48,873 bases of DNA, taken from contig NZ_BCVH01000028.1 in NCBI RefSeq assembly GCF_001591645.1, forward strand, positions 1 through 48,873, read 5' to 3'. This DNA is from Robertmurraya korlensis NBRC 107688. Lineage in GTDB: Bacteria; Bacillota; Bacilli; Bacillales; Cytobacillaceae. The notes under the pieces were generated by a model. That model worked only from the letters and a program-made list of their open reading frames with translations, had not been told where the DNA came from and did no database searches. Of the stretch, positions 42,555 through 48,873 are shown in pieces. A program made the translations under genes and the position numbers. Every line of letters begins with the position of its first letter. Position 1 is the stretch's first letter.

Positions 42555-43863
42555 GCTTTTCCCCTCCATTCACGCTGCTCGAAACCCTTTTCCATTCATC
42601 GTTATACTTATAGTACCAAGAGGGTTCTAAATGAATTAGTGAATTCTGTGTATCCCCGGTATCCTTAGTCATGTGATAACCAATCGTAATATCCTGAAGA
42701 AAATCAAGGTTAAAGTCCTCTGTTTTTTTTAATTCTTCTAGGACAGCGATACCAGACGGAAGATTAATTTCAGTTGCTTCCACTCTACTTCCTAAAACCA
42801 AATTACTTCGATAATACTTATTAATTTCACTAGCATTCCAGATTTGTAAAATTTCCGAAACTCCATTATCTCCAAAGATGGGGTATCCATTTAAATCATA
42901 TAATCGAAATAAAATAAACTGTTCCGACTCATCCATACCTACATACCGATAATTATCCGTCCAGCCACCATGACTATTTACGAATTCAATACTTCTCTCC
43001 AGAAGATTTTCAGATTTTGATGTAGCATCAGTTTCCGTCTTAATATAGCGGATCGTATTCGTTCCATAATTGACACTCATCAACGTAGTAGTATCTGTAT
43101 ACTCTTCACCAAAGGAACTATAATTTTTCGACACTAAATTAGGATCACTAAATAAGGCATCTCGGAGTTTATCGGTGGGCAACTTCTCAGATATATGCTT
43201 ATATAAAGCCATTTTCACTGGTTCTTTTCTAAGCATCGGAAAACTTTCTCTATTTATCGGCTCAAATAATGCATACTTTTCGTTTTCGCTGATGTTGGAT
43301 AAATAGCGTTCTTTATAGTTAGTAATAAACGAGGCCGAAACACGGGCTCGAAGCACCTTATGCTCTTTGGAGGAAATAAAATAGACTACGCCGCCTTCTC
43401 TTGTTTCCGGCTCTAAATCAATAACAATTCGATCAAAGTTACTTTTAGGAATTTCATTACTAGGTAATTGTAACGCGCTTCGATACACCTTTAAAGGGAC
43501 AATATCAGGAAAAATAATTTCTAAGGAATTTTTATCATAAATAAAAGAAGGTATATTTCTTACCATTTCTGATATATCTTCAAATTCACTGAATCCCCAT
43601 AAGCTTAATTCTTTCATCATTTGCTCAATTTCAAAGGAGTCAAATGTTCCAAAATGTTTATCTCCTTGATGTAAAAATAACCTTTCCGGGCGAACAATAT
43701 TTTTCAATTCCTTTGTTTCCCCAAGAGATACCTCTTCAACCGTTTTTCCACTTTCTTTCAAAGTGTCATAATTTGGCTGATACGTCCACAACAGATATGT
43801 TAGAAGAATGCTAAAAATGACAAGAATTAATAGGACGATAGATTTTATCGTTTCATACTTCAT
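42541..43863 (-). CDS. walH: WalK regulator WalH (YycH)
   Basis: The 440-residue protein has an N-terminal TM segment (about 6-28) and a large extracellular part with beta-rich domains, as in YycH. It binds WalI and modulates WalK. The ATG at 43863 overlaps the walK stop by four bases (ATGA), so translation is coupled. A TTG two codons upstream is a weaker choice. Confidence 0.93.
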   Translation of the reverse strand: MKYETIKSIVLLILVIFSILLTYLLWTYQPNYDTLKESGKTVEEVSLGETKELKNIVRPERLFLHQGDKHFGTFDSFEIEQMMKELSLWGFSEFEDISEMVRNIPSFIYDKNSLEIIFPDIVPLKVYRSALQLPSNEIPKSNFDRIVIDLEPETREGGVVYFISSKEHKVLRARVSASFITNYKERYLSNISENEKYALFEPINRESFPMLRKEPVKMALYKHISEKLPTDKLRDALFSDPNLVSKNYSSFGEEYTDTTTLMSVNYGTNTIRYIKTETDATSKSENLLERSIEFVNSHGGWTDNYRYVGMDESEQFILFRLYDLNGYPIFGDNGVSEILQIWNASEINKYYRSNLVLGSRVEATEINLPSGIAVLEELKKTEDFNLDFLQDITIGYHMTKDTGDTQNSLIHLEPSWYYKYNDEWKRVSSSVNGGEKHGLE

Positions 43864-45698
43864 GCCCAATCATCCTCCTCATTTCGGTCATAAGGAAGAG
43901 TGAATGAGACAGTTGTCCCTTTCCCTTCCACACTTTCTGCCCATATCTTTCCTTTATGGGCTTCTACCATTTCTTTTGCAATCGCTAGTCCTAGCCCCGT
44001 TCCACCAAGCTTTCTTGTTCTCGCTTTATCCACACGATAAAATCGCTCAAAAATCTGCTGAAGATTTCCTTTTGGAATTCCCATTCCCTGATCACTTACA
44101 CTTACTATAATATGATCTTCCTGTTCCACCATTTTAAAAGTGATTTTCCCACCCTGTGGCGAATATTTCATGGCATTTGAAATGATATTATCAAGAACTT
44201 GTGTAAGCTTGTCCTCATCTCCCTCAACAAAGGCAGCATGGTCTAATAAATTCCGTTCAAAGGTAGTATTTTCATCCTTAGTAATCTCAAACCGATCGAT
44301 TATACGATTGAAGAAATCTACAAAGTTAAACCATTCCCTTGTAAGGCGATAGTCTTTGCTATCCATCTTTGAGAGCTGAAGTAAATCATTAACTAGTCGT
44401 ATCATACGTTCTGTTTCTGTTTGCGTAACACTTAAAAAATTTGGAGCTATTTCTTCGTCCTTCCATGCACCGTCAGATAAAGCTTCCAGGTAACTTCTCA
44501 TGGTCGTTAAAGGTGTCCGTAATTCATGTGACACATTAGCTACAAACTCTCGTCTTTCTAAGTCTATCTTCTCTTGTTCCGTAATATCATGAAGAACCGT
44601 TATTAACCCATTAACAAATCCTGTTTCCTTTTGAATGACTGAAAAATTCGCACGTAGAATAAGTGGCTTAGTTGCAGTACTATAGTCTAAAATGAGTGAC
44701 TCTTTTTCCACAAGTAAATCCTCAAACGAATAATCTTCTTCCAAACCGAGTAAGGAAACAATAGAACTAGATAGAATTGTTTCACGTGAAACGCTTAATA
44801 GCTTTGCTGCAGGCTCATTGATGAGAATCACTCGCCCTTTTCTGTCGGTAGCAACCACACCATCTGTCATATACGAAAGAACAGAGGATAGCTTTCTACG
44901 TTCACCCTCGGTAGTTGCTTGTGCCTCTTGCAACTTTTTCGTAAGATTATTAAAAGTAATGGCCAGCTGTCCAATCTCATCATATCCGAATACTTTTACC
45001 TTTCGTGAGAAATTTCCTTTAGCCATTGCTTGTGCTTGCTTTCTCATATCAGAAATAGGCCTTGTAATCGTTTGAGCCAGTAAAATTCCAAGTATTGCTG
45101 TAATTAACAAAGCAATACCAGTCCCTGCGGCAAGAATATTATTGATGGTCTTCATTTGTGAATACACATTTTCTTTCTTTGCTACCAAGTAAATAGCACC
45201 TGTTACATCATCATCGGAACGAACGGGTGTTACTAATATCCAAATTCGATTTCCTGTTTGTCGATCAATTTGGGTAACATCTTCGCCTTCATCTGCCGAG
45301 GTAGCAATTACTCGCCTAATTAAGGTGTCAGTAGTCCTTTGGCCAACAATTCCTTGATTATATTGGTCTGATGTGCCAATAATTTTTTGCGTACTTGCTT
45401 CAATTAAACGAACCTCGGAAATATCTGTCGTTTTAAAATCAGATAGAATCTTCTTAACAGCTTCTTCCAGAGTTGGTCCTTCATTATCTGGGTTACGTTC
45501 CTTACCTAGCTCTTCACCTAAGTAATAGGCTAAAAGATTCACTCTCTCTTCAATAGAGGTTTCAAAATTTCGTAATAAAGTGTTTTCGAGCTGTCTAACA
45601 AAATACACACCAATGATTTGCATCGCTATTAAGATTAACAATACATAAATCATTACAAACTTTAGATGAATAGATCGAAAGAAACCAACCTTTTTCAT
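43860..45698 (-). CDS. walK: Essential cell-wall sensor histidine kinase
   Basis: The 612-residue kinase has two TM segments (about 12-34 and 186-208) flanking an extracellular PAS-like domain. HAMP (about 209-261), PAS (about 265-370), HisKA with phosphorylated His391 in FVANVSHELRTPLTT, and HATPase (about 500-605, NAMKYSPQGG, GTGLGLAIAKE) follow. His391 has the same number as in B. subtilis WalK. It senses cell-wall turnover and phosphorylates WalR. Confidence 0.97.
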   Translation of the reverse strand: MKKVGFFRSIHLKFVMIYVLLILIAMQIIGVYFVRQLENTLLRNFETSIEERVNLLAYYLGEELGKERNPDNEGPTLEEAVKKILSDFKTTDISEVRLIEASTQKIIGTSDQYNQGIVGQRTTDTLIRRVIATSADEGEDVTQIDRQTGNRIWILVTPVRSDDDVTGAIYLVAKKENVYSQMKTINNILAAGTGIALLITAILGILLAQTITRPISDMRKQAQAMAKGNFSRKVKVFGYDEIGQLAITFNNLTKKLQEAQATTEGERRKLSSVLSYMTDGVVATDRKGRVILINEPAAKLLSVSRETILSSSIVSLLGLEEDYSFEDLLVEKESLILDYSTATKPLILRANFSVIQKETGFVNGLITVLHDITEQEKIDLERREFVANVSHELRTPLTTMRSYLEALSDGAWKDEEIAPNFLSVTQTETERMIRLVNDLLQLSKMDSKDYRLTREWFNFVDFFNRIIDRFEITKDENTTFERNLLDHAAFVEGDEDKLTQVLDNIISNAMKYSPQGGKITFKMVEQEDHIIVSVSDQGMGIPKGNLQQIFERFYRVDKARTRKLGGTGLGLAIAKEMVEAHKGKIWAESVEGKGTTVSFTLPYDRNEEDDWA

Positions 45699-45704
45699 TT
45701 CATA

Positions 45705-46412
45705 TTACTCCTGTTCAGGATTCCGTAAATAGTATCCTACCCCTCTTCTTGTAACAATCCATGTAGGGTGACTTGGGTTATCTTCAATCTTTTCACGAAG
45801 TCTTCTCACAGTTACATCGACCGTTCGAACATCACCAAAATAATCGTAGCCCCATACAGTTTGTAATAGATGTTCTCTCGTCATAACTTGTCCGATATGC
45901 TGACCTAAATAATGTAGCAGTTCAAATTCTCTGTGAGTAAGCTCAATCATCTCCCCACGCTTTGAAACAATATAAGCATCTGGATGAATCGTCAATGAGC
46001 CTAATTCAATCTCATTGGTCTCGTCTTCTTCCTGTTGACTTAAATTTGTTTGATGTCTTCTTAAATTAGCTTTCACACGGGCAATTAATTCTCTTGTACT
46101 AAATGGTTTTGTTACATAGTCATCTGCCCCAAGCTCAAGCCCAAGAACCTTATCAATTTCAGAGTCCTTTGCTGTTAGCATGATAATAGGCATTTCGTAT
46201 TTTTTACGTACTTCACGACAAACTTCCATGCCATCTCGTTGAGGAAGCATGATATCTAGTAAGATTAAGTCCGGCATAATTTCTTCCACCATCTTTAATG
46301 CTTCGTTACCATCATACGCACAGTGTACATCATATCCTTCCTTCTTAAGGTTAAATTGAAGGATATCTGCAATTGGTTTTTCATCGTCGACAACAAGTAT
46401 ACGTTTTTCCAT
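45705..46412 (-). CDS. walR: Essential cell-wall response regulator
   Basis: The 235-residue OmpR-type regulator has receiver Asp53 in [13 protein letters not shown], the Thr/Lys switch at KPF, and a winged helix (about 135-230: [29 protein letters not shown]). Thr101, the residue targeted by PrkC kinase in B. subtilis, is conserved (DDYVTKPF). It controls autolysin genes through TGTWAH-N5-TGTWAH boxes; one such box lies upstream of the M23 hydrolase in this window. It heads the operon walRKHIJ. Confidence 0.97.
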   Translation of the reverse strand: MEKRILVVDDEKPIADILQFNLKKEGYDVHCAYDGNEALKMVEEIMPDLILLDIMLPQRDGMEVCREVRKKYEMPIIMLTAKDSEIDKVLGLELGADDYVTKPFSTRELIARVKANLRRHQTNLSQQEEDETNEIELGSLTIHPDAYIVSKRGEMIELTHREFELLHYLGQHIGQVMTREHLLQTVWGYDYFGDVRTVDVTVRRLREKIEDNPSHPTWIVTRRGVGYYLRNPEQE

Positions 46413-46546
46413 TTCATAGCTCCTTTATTTAGCCGCTTATTTATTTTATCTTCCACTATTTTTACTGTTCATAATCCTTACTTTATCATGATATGCCTAT
46501 GAATTCACGTTTTTAGAAGACCTATCACAACATTGAAAAATAGAAA

Positions 46547-46568
46547 ACCTCTAGTTTTCACTAGAGGT
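46547..46568 (-). terminator. Terminator of the M23 hydrolase gene
   Basis: ACCTCTAG (46547-46554) and CTAGAGGT (46561-46568) pair perfectly around TTTTCA; read leftward TTTTCTATTTTT follows. Confidence 0.8.
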
Positions 46569-46578
46569 ATTTTATCTA

Positions 46579-48054
46579 TCATCGATTTAAATAATCCCTT
46601 GGGTTTTGTAAGCTACCATTCTTGTAAACTTCAAAATGCAAATGAATCCCAGTTGAGTTGCCGGTATCACCCATTACCCCTATAGCAGAGCCTTTTGAAA
46701 CGGTTTGACCAACATTTACACTGATGGAGGCCAAATGTGCATATACCGTACGCATTCCGTTATTATGGTCAATAATTACCTTATTGCCATATCCGCCATC
46801 ATAACCAGCTGATACAACTGTTCCATTGTCAGCAGCTTTAATGGTTCTATTGCTAGGACGAGCAATATCAATACCTTTATGATAACTGCCCCATCTATAT
46901 CCTACTTCACTTGAGATATAACCACCATTTGCTGGCCACGCAAGTGATCCATCACCACGAGAAGGAACAACTTTTGTTCCCTTTCTGAATATATAAGAAA
47001 CTGGTTCTTGAAGGATGTTTTCACTCACAACTTCTTGTGCTACACGAACTCCATTTTGCTCAGAGACTTTATATGTAACTTGGCGAGCTCCTTCTTTCCC
47101 CTCTTGCTCTACTTTTGTGTCACCTTTATACATCGATGCATCTTCAATTACTTGACTAGCAAATGCGATTGTTTCCTTTTTGGCTTCTTCTTTTATAACT
47201 ACTACTTGTAGAAGGGGTTGTAGGAAGGTTACATTCAACTCTTGCCCAATCTTGAGCACACTATCCTCTGTCATTCCAGGATTAATAGATAATAATTGTG
47301 CAGTTTCCATTCCATGTGCTCCGGCAATTCCACCCAGCACATCTCCCTCTTTAACAGAGTATTTCTTTTCTTCTAAGGTACCCTTAGTTAATAAGTTAAC
47401 TGCTTCCTCCACAGTTAAAATCTTATCTGGAGTAACTTTTTCTACATTTTGTGAAACTTCTTTTGTGAATGAAACGTCTAATAGACGAACTTCATTTTCC
47501 TTAAGCTGAGGTAATACTACTTCAGGAGTTTCCTTACGAGTTCCAAGCTCCGTTAATTGCTCTTGTGTAACATACTTTAGCTTTAATGCATTTAACACCT
47601 GATCCGCTTCGGCTTCACTTTTTAAGTAAGCTACTGCCTTTCCGTCAATGACTAATGCTGATGCATTTGCTTGAACAGCCATTTTAGTTTGGATGATTTC
47701 TGCAACTTCTTCGTCATTTGTTTTAGCACCAGAATTAAACACTTGCTCTGAAACATATGTAAGTTGTGATTCAACTGCCAAATCTAAATTAGTATATGTT
47801 TGCTTAAACTCTTCTACTTTTTCATCTAAAATATCTTGAACTACTTCTTTATCAGAAACTGTACCAACATATTCTTTATTCATATATACATAATATACTG
47901 TGCTTAATTTAGAACTACTAGCGGATGCAGTACTTACACCGAATGTCAGTGTCCCTAATGCAATTGCTGATATAGCTGCCATTTTTAGTGCAGGTTTTAG
48001 ACTGTTAGATGTGTTGATCGTTAGTTCGGAAAGTCTCTTATTGAAAAAAAACAT
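46579..48054 (-). CDS. Secreted LysM-G5-M23 peptidoglycan endopeptidase
   Basis: The 491-residue protein has an N-terminal secretion signal with a long basic region (TM about 24-45, ASASS cleavage). A helical region (about 55-225) precedes a LysM domain (about 230-276), a G5 domain (about 280-360) and a C-terminal M23 domain (about 385-485). Metal ligands are His392 and Asp396 in YHKGIDIA, His440 in VYAH and His473 in HLHFEV. It should cut peptidoglycan cross-links. It lies just before walR on the same strand, and a WalR box far upstream suggests control by that system. A GGAGG lies before the ATG. Confidence 0.92.
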   Translation of the reverse strand: MFFFNKRLSELTINTSNSLKPALKMAAISAIALGTLTFGVSTASASSSKLSTVYYVYMNKEYVGTVSDKEVVQDILDEKVEEFKQTYTNLDLAVESQLTYVSEQVFNSGAKTNDEEVAEIIQTKMAVQANASALVIDGKAVAYLKSEAEADQVLNALKLKYVTQEQLTELGTRKETPEVVLPQLKENEVRLLDVSFTKEVSQNVEKVTPDKILTVEEAVNLLTKGTLEEKKYSVKEGDVLGGIAGAHGMETAQLLSINPGMTEDSVLKIGQELNVTFLQPLLQVVVIKEEAKKETIAFASQVIEDASMYKGDTKVEQEGKEGARQVTYKVSEQNGVRVAQEVVSENILQEPVSYIFRKGTKVVPSRGDGSLAWPANGGYISSEVGYRWGSYHKGIDIARPSNRTIKAADNGTVVSAGYDGGYGNKVIIDHNNGMRTVYAHLASISVNVGQTVSKGSAIGVMGDTGNSTGIHLHFEVYKNGSLQNPRDYLNR

Positions 48055-48365
48055 TCTCTAATCCTCCTAGACTAGCGCAACAAAACACTTTTAGTGCTTT
48101 TAACTCTTTTTATTTTTTACTTAATAAGACTTCTTTACTTTACCATAAATAAGCTAATAAGAGTTTACTAGCACCTGATATGTAACACAAATGTATAATT
48201 AATGACATTAAATTACAAATCTATTCGAAATGATAGGATGACCTTTTGCATATACATCTTAGTAAAACATTGATATAACAGCTTTTTCAAGAGAAACGCT
48301 TTCATTTTTCAGAAAATTTACTCTACCTTTTTTCGACATATTTTTTTGAAGGAACTTACTCAAAT
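48055..48365. other. Long leader of the M23 gene
   Basis: No gene was seen. The region holds a second WalR-like half-match, TGTAAC-N5-TGTATA (48181-48197), and a poor cre-like site near 48293-48304, read leftward. Either the promoter is far upstream with a leader of some 270 bases, or there are several promoters. Confidence 0.5.
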
Positions 48366-48382
48366 ATTACATCTATGTAACA
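48366..48382 (-). promoter_or_regulatory. WalR box
   Basis: Read leftward, TGTTAC-ATAGA-TGTAAT fits TGTWAH-N5-TGTWAH perfectly. It ends two bases before a -35 candidate TTGAGT (48363-48358) with a weak -10 TATGTC (48340-48335) after 17 bases, the layout of an activated promoter. Confidence 0.65.
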
Positions 48383-48386
48383 AAAA

Positions 48387-48416
48387 AGGGGAGTTTGTCA
48401 TAGGACAAACTCCCCT
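48387..48416 (-). terminator. Terminator of the tRNA operon
   Basis: AGGGGAGTTTGTC and GACAAACTCCCCT form a perfect 13-base-pair stem around ATAG; read leftward six T follow. Confidence 0.88.
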
Positions 48417-48423
48417 TACATAA

Positions 48424-48496
48424 TGGCTCAGGACGGAATCGAACCGCCGACACAAGGATTTTCAGTCCTTTGCTCTACCGACTGAGCTACTGAGCC
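48424..48496 (-). tRNA. tRNA-Phe (GAA)
   Basis: Read leftward, the 73-base cloverleaf has acceptor GGCTCAG/CTGAGCC, the anticodon loop CTGAAAA with anticodon GAA, and the T-arm GGTTCGATTCC. The CCA end is not encoded. Confidence 0.97.
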
Positions 48497-48561
48497 TAAA
48501 ATATGTATGTATTTATAAAAATTCCAACCCCTTACCTAGAGAAGAGATTGGAATAGTGTGA

Positions 48562-48633
48562 TGACCCCTACGGGATTCGAACCCGTGTTACCGCCGTGAA
48601 AGGGCGGTGTCTTAACCGCTTGACCAAGGGGCC
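48562..48633 (-). tRNA. tRNA-Glu (TTC)
   Basis: Read leftward, the 72-base cloverleaf has acceptor GGCCCCT/AGGGGTC, anticodon loop CTTTCAC with anticodon TTC, and T-arm GGGTTCGAATCCC. The CCA end is not encoded. It is the first gene of a two-tRNA operon. Confidence 0.97.
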
Positions 48634-48670
48634 GTGTGTGTTTATTCGACATATTGTGACGACGTTTTTT

Positions 48671-48700
48671 ATAATAGCATAATAGTTTTATAGTTTGCAA
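48671..48700 (-). promoter_or_regulatory. Promoter of the tRNA operon
   Basis: Read leftward: TTGCAA (48700-48695), 18-base spacer, TATTAT (48676-48671), about 40 bases before tRNA-Glu. Confidence 0.55.
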
Positions 48701-48750
48701 TAGGTTTTATAAAAAAATTCCAACCAAATAAAAAATCGCCACTATTGATG

Positions 48751-48873
48751 TGAACCAAAAAAGTTAGACAAATATTCTATGCGACCTGTTGGACATGAGT
48801 CCGGTATTCAACCGGACTCATGTCTTTTAATTTTCCTTTCATCCGTACATTGTTGTAATAGTAAATATAATCA
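48751..48873 (-). mobile_element. End of an IS3-family insertion sequence
   Basis: The transposase fragment at 48777 is followed by a likely IS end starting with TGAACCAAAAAAGTTAGAC at about 48751. The TGNNCC-type tip and placement fit IS3-family inverted repeats. The other end lies beyond the window, so neither the full element nor a target duplication can be confirmed. Confidence 0.7.
48777..48873 (-). CDS. IS3-family transposase, C-terminal fragment (cut by window edge)
   Basis: The last 31 or so codons are present, reading YYYNNVRMKGKLKDMSPVEY and ending about nine residues later at TAG. The YYN..R....LK.MSPVEYR pattern is the conserved end of the DDE integrase (OrfB) of IS3/IS150-like elements. 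The rest of the gene lies outside the window, so intactness is unknown. Confidence 0.85.
   Translation of the reverse strand, partial: DYIYYYNNVRMKGKLKDMSPVEYRTHVQQVA

Overview
The window looks like one stretch of a low-GC Firmicute chromosome, most likely a member of the Bacillaceae. The evidence is AT-rich DNA, strong GGAGG ribosome binding sites, frequent TTG starts, and the leftward block walR-walK-walH-walI-walJ-htrC followed by a small CxxH/CxxC gene and rlmH. In Bacillus that block lies close to the replication origin. Two perfect and several imperfect DnaA boxes flank the small CxxH/CxxC gene.

Layout from left to right. 1-1.8 kb: promoter elements of a gene that leaves the window, then a VTC-domain polyphosphate polymerase paired with a DUF4956 membrane protein. 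1.8-5.5 kb: a Vpr-like secreted subtilase, a Dabb protein and a Gfo/Idh/MocA oxidoreductase. 5.5-9.6 kb: the trehalose operon treP-treA-treR behind a promoter with two TreR operators around a CcpA (cre) site. 9.6-11.9 kb: a six-TM histidine kinase and a double GNAT protein. 12-14.7 kb: proBA behind a proline T-box. 15-18.6 kb: a two-module secreted nucleotidase with a Pho box. 18.9-22.2 kb: a second complete proline pathway (proH-proJ-proA) without a T-box. This resembles the osmostress proline operons of some bacilli.

22.3-24.4 kb holds the least expected system: an actin-like ParM/StbA gene, an RHH-type ParR-like gene with an acidic tail, and an upstream array of about 14 TGTAAACA-like octamers. 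It is laid out like a plasmid type II (parMRC) partition cassette but lies among chromosomal genes. 24.4-27.4 kb: a DUF3231 protein and a GMC oxidoreductase with its small subunit, whose real start may be a non-standard ATA codon. 27.5-32.5 kb: iadA, an NhaC antiporter, a histidine phosphatase, and a short ACT-type serA behind a ZTP riboswitch. 32.7-35.2 kb: a polar amino-acid ABC transporter behind a SAM-I riboswitch. 35.3-38.6 kb: a sarcosine-oxidase-like flavoenzyme, a ClC channel and a DUF421 protein.

38.7-48.1 kb is the WalRK neighbourhood, closed by a LysM/G5/M23 cell-wall hydrolase with a perfect WalR box far upstream. The right end carries a tRNA-Glu/tRNA-Phe operon and the 3' end of an IS3-family transposase that runs out of the window.

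Regulation is unusually easy to read here: a T-box, a ZTP riboswitch, a SAM riboswitch, TreR operators with cre, a Pho box, a WalR box and DnaA boxes can all be seen directly in the sequence. Family names were assigned by motif recognition, without database searches.
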